Assembly (NCBI GenBank): GCA_900129675.1
Contig: FSRD01000001.1
Span: forward strand, 4,577,501-4,641,500
DNA: 64,000 nucleotides
Origin: Bradyrhizobium erythrophlei
GTDB taxonomy: Bacteria > Pseudomonadota > Alphaproteobacteria > Rhizobiales > Xanthobacteraceae
Direction: 5' to 3'
The notes under the pieces are model-generated. The model did not search any database, was not told where the DNA came from, and worked only from the letters and a program-made list of their open reading frames with translations. Below, piece after piece: positions 35,930 to 43,600 of this stretch. The position numbers and the translations under genes are program-made. The stretch's first letter is position 1; each line of letters opens with the position of its first letter.

Positions 35930-36696
35930 CCGACGAACGCGTGTGGGGTTCTAGAAAGATCTGGGCGGCACGGCTGATTGTTCTTGCCGTGTTCTTCGTC
36001 TTCTGGGAGTGGGCGGCCCACTCGAAACTGATCGACCCGATCCTGATCGGCAAGCCGACCGGCATCGTGCAGTATCTTTGGCAAGAGGTGCTCGTCACCC
36101 AGAGCCTGTTGAACGACTTCTACTGGTCGATGGGCGGCACCATGATCGCCTTCGTGCTCGGCAGTGTCGCAGGCGTGCTAGTCGGCATGCTGTTCGTCAC
36201 GAGCCCATCGACGGAAGCGGTGTTCAACCCGATCTTCACGGCGCTGAACGCGATGCCGCGCATCGCGCTGGCCCCGCTGTTCATCATCTGGTTCGGTCTG
36301 GGCCTCGGCTCGAAGGTCGCTGTCGGTTTCAGCCTCACCTTCTTCATCGTGCTGAGCAGCACCGTGGCCGGCGGGCGCGGCGTCAATCCCGATCACATCA
36401 CGCTCGCCCGCACGCTCGGCGCCAGCGAAAGCCAGATTTTCCGCAAGTTCGTGCTGCCGAGCGCCGTGCCGGTGATCTTCAACGGCCTGCGGCTTGGCCT
36501 CGTCTTCGCCCTGCTGGGCGTGATCGGCGCGGAGATCTTCGCCTCCGAACACGGCCTCGGCCAGACGCTGTCGGTGCTCGCCGCAAGCTTCAAGACCAAC
36601 GGGGTGTTCGGCATCATCTTCCTGCTGTCGATGATCGGCGTCGGCATCAGCTGGGGGATGAGCTCGCTGGAGAACCGCCTGCTCAGGTGGCGATAA
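35926..36696 (+). CDS. ABC transporter permease
   Basis: 256 residues from ATG 35926 (ATGA overlap with the ATPase). About six membrane helices. The EAA loop that contacts the ATPase is ARTLGASESQIFRKFVLPSA, followed by VPVIFNGLRLGLVFALLGVI. It is a BPD_transp_1 protein of the SsuC/TauC type and completes the importer. The 270 bp that follow up to the CoA-transferase show no gene. Confidence 0.92.
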   Translation: MTDERVWGSRKIWAARLIVLAVFFVFWEWAAHSKLIDPILIGKPTGIVQYLWQEVLVTQSLLNDFYWSMGGTMIAFVLGSVAGVLVGMLFVTSPSTEAVFNPIFTALNAMPRIALAPLFIIWFGLGLGSKVAVGFSLTFFIVLSSTVAGGRGVNPDHITLARTLGASESQIFRKFVLPSAVPVIFNGLRLGLVFALLGVIGAEIFASEHGLGQTLSVLAASFKTNGVFGIIFLLSMIGVGISWGMSSLENRLLRWR

Positions 36697-36969
36697 GAAG
36701 ATGATGGTCATCCCCCCGCGAACTCGACCCCGAACAGCACGGCCGGCACCAGTTACGGCGGGCTTTGGCCTTGCTGAGCTTTCAGGCGACGAGTTCCGCC
36801 GGCGCGTACGTAATGAAGCCGAGGCCGGTGAGTGCCGAGTGCGCCCTATGACGACAAGCCGAAGGTCTAGCTCTGCGCCGACAAGAAGCGCAAGCGTGTC
36901 CGGATTTGCGGTTGAAGGGGAGCACGAGGAGGCACGCGCCTCAATCTATATCCTGTGTTGGAGGGAGAC

Positions 36970-38166
36970 ATGAAACCGCTAGAGGGTACCCACGTGCTCG
37001 ATTTCACACAGGTCCTCGCCGGTCCTCTGTGCACCCAGTATCTTGGAGACCTGGGTGCCGAGATCATAAAAGTCGAGCCCGTCGGTAAGGGCGACGACAC
37101 AAGACAGTGGCCGCCTTTCCGGGAGGGATTCGGAGCGGTTTTCTTGAATGTGAACCGGAACAAGCGGAGCCTAGCCCTCGATCTGAAAAATCCTGAGAGC
37201 CGATCGATCATCAGGTCGCTCGTGGAGACATCTGACGTCGTGATCGAGAGCTTCGCTGGTGGCGTGACCGAGCGGCTCGGAATCGACTACGAAACGATTC
37301 GATCAATCAATCCGAAGATCATCTATTGCAGCGTTTCAGGCTACGGTCGATCCGGCCCAATGAAGGACGCGCGCGGATATGACCTGATCCTGCAGGCCTT
37401 CAGCGGCATTCTCAGCATGACCGGTCATCCCGGATCCGGGCCGACGCGAGTGCCGTTGTCGCCGATCGACCAAGGCACAGGCATGCATGCTCTATCCGGC
37501 ATCCTTGCTGCCCTGATCAACCGCAGCAAGACCGGGAAAGGCTGCTTTCTAGAGGTGTCGTTGTTCGAGACCGCTGTTGGCTTTCTCGGATTTAATCTGG
37601 AGAGTTACTGGGCGAGGGGCCAATTACCGGCGAAATCCGGGTCTGGTCACGAGTCGCTCTGTCCCTATCAGGTCTTCCAAGCGTCCGACGATCTCATACT
37701 CTTGGGGATCGCGAACAACAATCACTGGGAGCGCTTCTGCAAGCTCGTGGGACGCGACAATCTTCTCGCGGACCCCCGCTTCGCGACCAACGCTGATCGC
37801 GTCGCTCATTTCGAAGCCACGATCGAAATCGTTCAGGACATCATTGCGACGCGCACGCGGTCCGAGTGGCTGGCGCAACTCCAGAACATCGGCGTTCCGT
37901 GCTCCCCGGTGAACAGTATAGCCGACGTCATGAATGAGCCCCAGATCAAGGCGCGCGGCATCATCGTGGACTACGATCATCCGCAGCTGGGCTGTCACAA
38001 GGCCATCGCGCACCCGGTCCAGTTCGAAAACGTTACGCGCAAAGTCAGGCTGCCGCCGCCGCGGCTGGGAGAGCATACTGCCGAAATCCTCCGCGAAGTA
38101 GGCCTGAGCGAGGCCGATATCGGCCGGCTCCGTGAAACCAGGACCATCGAGACAGCGGAAACGTAG
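36970..38166 (+). CDS. Family III CoA-transferase (CaiB/BaiF)
   Basis: 398 residues from ATG 36970, behind GGAGGGA. Family signature at the N-terminus (THVLDFTQVLAGPLCTQYLG, DLGAEIIKVEP) and the catalytic Asp in DARGYDLILQAFSGILSMTG (near residue 135-140 by this start, equivalent to Asp169 of formyl-CoA transferase). It moves CoA between carboxylic acids through an aspartyl-CoA intermediate. In this cluster it probably activates the acid brought in by the ABC importer, perhaps in place of the broken ligase at 40724. Confidence 0.9.
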   Translation: MKPLEGTHVLDFTQVLAGPLCTQYLGDLGAEIIKVEPVGKGDDTRQWPPFREGFGAVFLNVNRNKRSLALDLKNPESRSIIRSLVETSDVVIESFAGGVTERLGIDYETIRSINPKIIYCSVSGYGRSGPMKDARGYDLILQAFSGILSMTGHPGSGPTRVPLSPIDQGTGMHALSGILAALINRSKTGKGCFLEVSLFETAVGFLGFNLESYWARGQLPAKSGSGHESLCPYQVFQASDDLILLGIANNNHWERFCKLVGRDNLLADPRFATNADRVAHFEATIEIVQDIIATRTRSEWLAQLQNIGVPCSPVNSIADVMNEPQIKARGIIVDYDHPQLGCHKAIAHPVQFENVTRKVRLPPPRLGEHTAEILREVGLSEADIGRLRETRTIETAET

Positions 38167-38267
38167 GAGATCCAACTGAGCAGCGGGAGTGCCTTTTTGG
38201 GCATGGGCCCTGCCTGAGGAATACGAGCAGCTCCGCGAGGAGAGCGCCGAAAGCAAGAGGACGAATC

Positions 38268-39044
38268 ATGTCTATTGATCTTGAAGTCGACAAGGACGGC
38301 GTCGCCACCGTCACCATCAACCGCGCTGAGGTGCATAACGCCCTCGACGCCGAGCACTACGCGGCGATCTCGAAGGCGTGGCAGACCGTGCGCGACGATC
38401 CGCAGATCCGCTGCGCGATTCTCACCGGGTCCGGTGACAAGGCCTTTAGCGCCGGCGCCGACATCAAGAGCGTCCTGACCATGACACAGAATTGGTCCGA
38501 CGTGTGGTTGACGCAGAAGGATCAGTTGCTCAACCGCGGGCTGGAGGTTTGGAAACCGATAATCGCCGCGGTGAACGGCTTCTGCATGGGCGGCGGCATG
38601 ACCATGCTGTTTGCGACCGACATGCGCGTCGCCTCGGAGCACGCGATGTTCAGCTTGTCGGAAGTCAAGCGCGGCATCATCGCGGGTAATGGCGGCACGC
38701 AACGCACGCTGCAGCAGTTGCCCTGGTGCATCGGCATGGAGATGCTACTGACCGGCGATCCAATCGACGCCAAAACCGCTGAACGGTGGGGCCTGATCAA
38801 CAAGGTCGTGCCACACAGCGAGCTGATGAAATCGGCGCGCGAATATGCCGCGCGCGTCGCCGCCAACGCGCCGCTCGCGGTACAGGCCGCGAAGGAGCTC
38901 GCGATCCGCTCGCGCGACACCGACATTAACACGGGACTGCGCATCGAGCAGTTGATCAATCGGCTGCTGCGCGAGACCGAGGATGCGAACGAGGGCCCGA
39001 AGGCTTTTCGCGAAAAACGCAAACCCAATTTCAAGGGGAACTGA
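38268..39044 (+). CDS. Enoyl-CoA hydratase
   Basis: 258 residues of crotonase fold. Oxyanion-hole segments GDKAFSAGADIKSVLTM and VNGFCMGGGMTMLFATDMRV; the segment FSLSEVKRGIIAGNGGTQRT carries the first catalytic Glu (SEV) and the typical GGTQR. It should add water to the alpha-beta double bond of the CoA-activated substrate, giving the 3-hydroxyacyl-CoA needed by the thiolase-fold partner downstream. It lies 100 bp after the CoA-transferase and 1 bp before the next gene. Confidence 0.9.
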   Translation: MSIDLEVDKDGVATVTINRAEVHNALDAEHYAAISKAWQTVRDDPQIRCAILTGSGDKAFSAGADIKSVLTMTQNWSDVWLTQKDQLLNRGLEVWKPIIAAVNGFCMGGGMTMLFATDMRVASEHAMFSLSEVKRGIIAGNGGTQRTLQQLPWCIGMEMLLTGDPIDAKTAERWGLINKVVPHSELMKSAREYAARVAANAPLAVQAAKELAIRSRDTDINTGLRIEQLINRLLRETEDANEGPKAFREKRKPNFKGN

Positions 39045-39045
39045 A

Positions 39046-40182
39046 ATGGGAGCAAATCTTAGCGGCAAAGCCGTGATTTCCGGCATCGGCGCAACCAGAT
39101 TCGGCGCGCTGCCCGGCCGCACGACGATCTCGATGAATGTGGAGGCGATCCGCAAGGCACTGAACGACGCCGGCGTCGAGAAGGACGCGGTCGACGCACT
39201 TTACGTGAAGTGTCCGACCTCGAAGTTCGAACTGATGTACGGGCAGAAGCTTGCCGAAGCGATCGGCCTCCAACCGAGGATCGGCGGCGTATGGGATTCG
39301 GGCGGCTCGTCGAACGTCATCATGATCTCGCAGGCAATCATGGCGATCGAAGCCGGCCAGTGCGAGATTGCCGTGGTCACCTTTGCGGACAATCCGAAGA
39401 CCGGATCCGCGGCAAGCTACAGTCAACCGCGCGGCGACGACGCGCTCTACGGCTGGTTCGCGGTGCTGTCTTCCTATGCGATGATCGCGCGCCGCCACAT
39501 GGGCGAGCTCGGCACGCCGCGTGAGGCCTTGGGCGCGGTGGCTGTGGCCGCTCGGCGCCATGGAGCGCAAAATCCGAACGCTCAGCTGCGCAAGCCGCTC
39601 GCGCTTGACGATTACATGAATCTGCCGCCGATGGTCGCACCGTTCTGCCGCGACGATTGCACACTCGTCTCGGACGGCGCCGCCGCCGTCGTGGTGATGA
39701 GTGCGGAACGGGCCAGGAAGATGGGCGTCGCAAAACCGGTGCCCGTCCTGGGCTTCGGATTTGGCCAAACGTCCTGGGACGTGACGCAGCGGCCCGACAT
39801 GACTTCGACGCAGGCGAAAGTCGCCGGCGAAACTGCGCTCAAGATGGCAGGCCTGAAGCCCAAAGACATGGACGTCGCGCAAATCTACGACTGCTTCACC
39901 ATTACGGCATTGATGACGCTAGAAGACTACGGCTTCGCCAAGAAAGGGCAGATCGCAGACTTCGTGAAGGGTGGCAACATCGAGATCGGCGGCGAGCTGC
40001 CGATGAACACGTCGGGCGGACTCCTGTCGGAGACAGGTATGCCTGGCATGCAGCTGATCCACGAGGGCGTCCGGCAGATGCGCGGAGACGCTTCATTGCA
40101 AGTCAAAGGCGCAAAACATTGCATCATTTCTAACCAGGGAGGAGTGATGCACACCCACGCAGCACTCATTTTGGGACAATGA
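39046..40182 (+). CDS. Thiolase-fold protein (SCP-x/Ltp2-like)
   Basis: 378 residues from ATG 39046, behind AAGGGG. Thiolase fold with SGGSSNVIMISQAIMAIEAG where thiolases have their nucleophilic cysteine; no Cys is present there. The C-terminal His/Asn region (NTSGGLLSETGMPGMQLIHE, GVMHTHAALILGQ) is kept, and AQIYDCFTI resembles the tyrosine-containing segment of SCP-x-type aldolases. With its overlapping DUF35 partner (40179) it fits a lyase of the Ltp2-ChsH2 kind, which cleaves 3-hydroxyacyl-CoA by retro-aldol reaction, rather than a classical thiolase. Confidence 0.8.
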   Translation: MGANLSGKAVISGIGATRFGALPGRTTISMNVEAIRKALNDAGVEKDAVDALYVKCPTSKFELMYGQKLAEAIGLQPRIGGVWDSGGSSNVIMISQAIMAIEAGQCEIAVVTFADNPKTGSAASYSQPRGDDALYGWFAVLSSYAMIARRHMGELGTPREALGAVAVAARRHGAQNPNAQLRKPLALDDYMNLPPMVAPFCRDDCTLVSDGAAAVVVMSAERARKMGVAKPVPVLGFGFGQTSWDVTQRPDMTSTQAKVAGETALKMAGLKPKDMDVAQIYDCFTITALMTLEDYGFAKKGQIADFVKGGNIEIGGELPMNTSGGLLSETGMPGMQLIHEGVRQMRGDASLQVKGAKHCIISNQGGVMHTHAALILGQ

Positions 40183-40610
40183 ATACGACGGTACAGACGG
40201 CCTCGAAGCCGAAAGCCACGCTTCCCGACCCGGACATCAACGAAGTCTCAAAGCCTTATTGGGACGCGCTGAAGAAGGGCAAGCTCACGTTCCAGCATTG
40301 CCGCAAGTGCGGCAACAATTGGCTGCCCGCACGCGGCGAATGTCCGAAATGTCTGGAAGCGGACTGGGCCTGGCACGATGCATCGGGCAAGGCCAAGCTG
40401 ATCAGCTGGGTGGTATTCCATCGCGCGTTTCATCCGGCGTTCGCAGACCGCCCGCCGTATAACGTGGCGGTGGTCGAACTCGCGGAGGGCCCGCGCATGA
40501 TCACCAACATTGTCGTCGAGGATGCCGAGAAACTCGTCATCGACCAGCCGGTTACCTTCATGCCCGCCGAGGAACAGGGGCACGGGATCGCACGATTCAG
40601 GCCGGTATAG
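40179..40610 (+). CDS. Zn-ribbon OB-fold protein (DUF35), thiolase partner
   Basis: 143 residues. The rubredoxin-like zinc ribbon is CRKCGNNWLPARGECPKC (about 40-57), followed by an OB-fold (GKAKLISWVVFHRAFHPAFA, YNVAVVELAEGPRMITNIV). The ATG overlaps the stop of the thiolase-fold gene (ATGA). DUF35 proteins bind SCP-x-type thiolases or aldolases and help bind the acyl-CoA. It supports a two-subunit enzyme with 39046. Confidence 0.9.
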   Translation: MNTTVQTASKPKATLPDPDINEVSKPYWDALKKGKLTFQHCRKCGNNWLPARGECPKCLEADWAWHDASGKAKLISWVVFHRAFHPAFADRPPYNVAVVELAEGPRMITNIVVEDAEKLVIDQPVTFMPAEEQGHGIARFRPV

Positions 40611-40723
40611 GGCATCAAGATCGCGAAAGCGTCGCTCGTCATCAGGAGCGGCCCGGGGCCGTCAGTGGCAGCGCTGAATCCGCATTAGCTCATTCCTCTC
40701 ACGACTGCAGGCGAAAGGCGTCC

Positions 40724-41556
40724 AATGCCGGTGCGAGATCTTGCCGATATTCAGAGAATCGAGGCCGAGCCTCTTCCGACGCGGGGCTTGCCGCGATCAA
40801 CCTACGAGGTGTTCACGGCGAGCGCACAGCGCTGTCGTTTTTTCTGACTGCGGACACCTATCAACGCGCTTCGACCTGGACCTACGCAGAGCTTCTGGCA
40901 GAGATCACCCGCGCTGCGAACGCCCTTCACACCTTCGGCGTCAGCACGGATCATCCGGTCGCTTATGTGCTGCCGAACCTTCCCGAAACCCACTTCACGA
41001 TCTGGGGCGGCGAGGCGGCCGGGGTGGTGCTCGCGGTCAATCCGCTGCTCGCGCCCGATCTGATCGTGGAGATCCTTCGCGCGGCCAAGGTGCGGGTGCT
41101 GGTGACACTCGCGCCGGTTCCCGGCGCCGAGTTATGGAGCAAGCTTGCGCCGCACCTTTCGGCGCTCTCCGAGCTTCGTGTGGTCGCGCTGGCCGGCGCT
41201 ATGACTTATCTTGGAGGCGCAGGGGGGACGGCAGTGGCGGCTGCAGCGGCCAGCGTGCCTGACGCCAAATTCGAGATCGTGGATTTCCGCGCGGCGATGC
41301 AGAACCAGCCGGCCGATCGCCTCGTCGCGCCGCGGACGATCACGGAACATTCCGTCTCGTCTTACTTCTGCACCGGTGGCACGACAGGCGCGCCGAAGAT
41401 CGCGGTGCGCACGCATGGCAACGAGATCTTCGATGCCTGCGCCGCGGCGCAAGTATTCGGCGAGCGCGAGGAGCCGCGGACCTATTTCTGCGGCCTGCCG
41501 CTGTTTCACGTCAACGCGCAGCTCGCCACCGGCCTGTTGCCGTGGATGCACGGTCA
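40724..41556 (+). pseudogene. AMP-dependent acyl-CoA ligase, frameshifted and truncated
   Basis: The start (MPVRDLADIQRIEAEPLPTR) is in one frame until about 40820, where one base is missing; the protein continues in a second frame with ALSFFLTADTYQRASTWTYA, VLPNLPETHFTIWGGEAAGV and the ATP-binding P-loop-like motif YFCTGGTTGAPKIAVRTHG. Homology ends after LPLFHVNAQLATGLLPWMHG, roughly 40% of a normal 500-residue enzyme, where mobile intron sequence begins. It closed the catabolic operon and originally activated its substrate. It can no longer work. Confidence 0.85.
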
Positions 41557-41680
41557 GAGCCAGAAAGACTGGACGACCTGGGAGCGGATCAAGCGGTTGG
41601 CAGACGACTGGCTCCCGAAACCGCGAATCCTTCATCCGTGGCCAGCGAGGCGCTTCGCCGTTAGACATCCAAGGTGGGAG
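41557..41680 (+). pseudogene. Group II intron reverse transcriptase C-terminus (5' side of IS copy B)
   Basis: After the ligase fragment the frame changes character to QKDWTTWERIKRLADDWLPK, PRILHPWPARRFAVRHPRWE, typical of the last residues of rhizobial group II intron-encoded proteins. If IS copy B is removed the frame continues PYARIGPVRICAVG at 43414, overlapping intron domain V. Most of the intron is missing. The call rests on recalled family patterns. Confidence 0.55.
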
Positions 41681-41748
41681 AAGCTATGGGGCGGGCGGCG
41701 GAGGTTGTGGCACCTTCATCGTCCATACGAACCAATGGAGGTTGCCCC

Positions 41749-42912
41749 GTGGCCCAAGTCAATGATCTCAGCCGAAGCCTGACCGCGTTTGATCCGATCT
41801 CGACCTTGGTGGTGGTCGTCGAGATGAGCAAGGCGAACTGGCTGGTGAGCGGCGTTGTTCCCGGCGTCGAGCGCCAGCCGTTGAAGAAACTGGAGCCGGA
41901 TGCGACGGCACTGTTACGATTGATCGAGCGGTGGCGGAACGAGGCGGTGCGTGCTGGCCGGCCGATCAGCCGGGTCGCGCTGGCCTATGAGGCTGGCCGC
42001 GACGGCTTCTGGCTGGCGCGCTGGCTTATTGCTCGTGGGATCGAGGCGCACGTCATCCATTCGGCAAGCGTTGCGGTGTCACGCGAGCGCAAGCGAGCGA
42101 AGACGGACCGACTGGATGCGGCGATGTTGATGCGCGTATTCCTGGGATGGTTGCGCGGTGAGCGGGGGCACTGCGGGATGGTGGCGATCCCGACGATGGA
42201 GGAGGAGGATGCGAGGCGCCCGAGCCGCGAGCGCGAGAGCCTTGTCGACGAGCGCTCTCGCATCACCAACCGCATGAAGAGTGCGCTCGCCCGTCTCGGG
42301 ATTCGGGGATTCAAGCCGCATCTGCGCAAGGCGCCTGAGCGTCTGGCAGGTCTGCGGACAGCGGAGGGCACGGGCCTGCCGGCAAACATCATCGAGGAGT
42401 TCCGGCGCGACATGGCTCGGCTGGCACTGGTCCGTGAGCAGATCAGCTCGATCGAGAAGACACGTGCCGAGCGGCTCGAGCGGGCCCCCGATACAGGGCC
42501 GCATGCGATGGTGCGGCTGCTCGCCAGGGTGATCGGTATCGGCATCGAGACGGCGGACATGCTGGTGCAGGAGATCCTGTCGCGGAAGCTTCGAGATCGA
42601 AGAGCGGTGGCGCGCTACGCCGGGCTCACGGGATCGCCCGACGAGAGCGGTTTGAAACGCCGAGAGAAGGGCCTGGCCAAGGCCGGCAATGCGCGGGTAC
42701 GACGTGGGCTGATCCAGTTGGCGTGGCGCTTCCTGATGTTCCAGAAAGACAGTGCGCTGGCGCAGTGGTATCGCACGCGGACCGAGGGGCCGAGCGGCGC
42801 GCGCAAGACGACGATGATCGTGGCGCTGGCGCGCAAGCTGCTGATAGCGCTGTGGCGCCTGGTCACGACCGGCGAGGTGCCGGAGGGTGTCGAGCTGCGG
42901 CCGGCGGCGTGA
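41749..42912 (+). CDS. IS110-family (IS1111-like) DEDD transposase
   Basis: 387 residues from GTG 41749, just behind GGAGG. N-terminal DEDD/RuvC-like domain (DPISTLVVVVEMSKANWLVS, then VALAYEAGRDGFWLARWLIA and KRAKTDRLDAAMLMRVFLG with D-x-x-D pattern), a helical middle, and the C-terminal Transposase_20 domain with its serine region (LLARVIGIGIETADMLVQEI, AVARYAGLTGSPDESGLKRR). Such enzymes recombine DNA guided by an element-encoded bridge RNA. All parts are in frame, unlike copy A. Confidence 0.93.
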   Translation: MAQVNDLSRSLTAFDPISTLVVVVEMSKANWLVSGVVPGVERQPLKKLEPDATALLRLIERWRNEAVRAGRPISRVALAYEAGRDGFWLARWLIARGIEAHVIHSASVAVSRERKRAKTDRLDAAMLMRVFLGWLRGERGHCGMVAIPTMEEEDARRPSRERESLVDERSRITNRMKSALARLGIRGFKPHLRKAPERLAGLRTAEGTGLPANIIEEFRRDMARLALVREQISSIEKTRAERLERAPDTGPHAMVRLLARVIGIGIETADMLVQEILSRKLRDRRAVARYAGLTGSPDESGLKRREKGLAKAGNARVRRGLIQLAWRFLMFQKDSALAQWYRTRTEGPSGARKTTMIVALARKLLIALWRLVTTGEVPEGVELRPAA

Positions 42913-43413
42913 GCAACACTCTAGAACGAGAAAGGACAAACAGGGTTCGTCAACCTGACCGCACTTGATGCGCCGGGTTGCCGATGACGATCCGAGGTGG
43001 CGGCAATCCGCATTCGGCTATGGCTGCAATGCCGCTGAGAGAATGGACCCGCCGCCTCGGAGCCTTGCCCGCAGAAGCGTATGACTGCTTCATGGTCGGG
43101 ACCCCATACGGGTTCAACCGAATACAAGCGTGGTTCGCGCGATTGATCGCGGGCCAATGGCAGGCTCCCCTCGGATCATCGCACGGCCAACCACCCGATC
43201 GCCGGCAGCCTGCCGCCGTGCTCGCGTCCGTCAAGGACAAGCCTTCGGCGGCGCTGAAGAAGCGCCCGTCCTTGACCGCCGCTGCGCGCGACGGCGATGG
43301 AAATATGCGGTCGGGACGAAAGAATGCTCGCGGCGCGGGTCGAACAAAAAAATGGAATGCAAAGGACGACCAAAACGACATGACGCCCCTTGACAAAGAA
43401 AGCCCCATACAAG
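42913..43413 (+). ncRNA. Candidate bridge RNA region of IS copy B
   Basis: Non-coding DNA of 500 bases after the transposase stop, conserved in copy A. CCGCATTCGGCT at 43008-43019 has the reverse complement AGCCGAATGCGG, matching the domain V target of copy A (AGCCGGATGCGG, 11/12) and of copy B (AGCCGTATGC, 9/10 over the core). This is what a bridge RNA target-binding loop would look like. A block at 43270-43348 is shared with the unrelated IS110 remnant at 7409-7484. RNA boundaries are not determined. An open frame across this region (from 42978) is not considered a gene. Confidence 0.5.
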
Positions 43414-43479
43414 CCGTATGCCCGAATTGGGCCCGTACGGATCTGTGCGGTGGGGCGCGAGGTAACTCGCGTCCCTACC
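43414..43479 (+). other. Group II intron 3' end (domains V-VI) beyond IS copy B
   Basis: With the 3 bases before the element this reads GAGCCGTATGCCCGAATTGG then GCCCGTACGGATC, a domain V hairpin with the AGC triad, followed by a second stem-loop (GGGGCGCGAGG ... CTCGCGTCCC) and CTACCGCGA, like domain VI and the 3' splice site. A similar ending is found at 52850-52912. Bases 43480-43600 hold nothing recognisable. Confidence 0.5.
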
Positions 43480-43600
43480 GCGAAAGTAGTCGGCGCACGG
43501 TCAAAGTGACGCGTTTGACCCATCTCGGACATCGCGGCGTATTTCTCTTGCGCTCACTCGTGTTGGGTAGCGCGCCCCCAGGATCGCGTTGGTGCTCTTG

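Larger units (their letters stand above)
41681..43413 (+). mobile_element. IS110/IS1111-family element, copy B (apparently intact)
   Basis: About 1.73 kb. The left end follows GTGGGAG (41674-41680) and the right end is CCCCATACAAG followed by CCGTATGCCC. Removing it restores GAGCCGTATGCCC and the reverse transcriptase frame HPRWE-PYARIG, which fixes the insertion point in intron domain V. It carries one full transposase and about 500 bases of 3' non-coding DNA. Copy A (15536-17248) lies 24.4 kb away in inverted orientation. Confidence 0.85.

Noticed and set aside
41674..41748. Upstream ATG as start of the IS copy B transposase
   Set aside because: It begins in the flanking intron sequence; GTG 41749 follows GGAGG and matches where the conserved domain begins.
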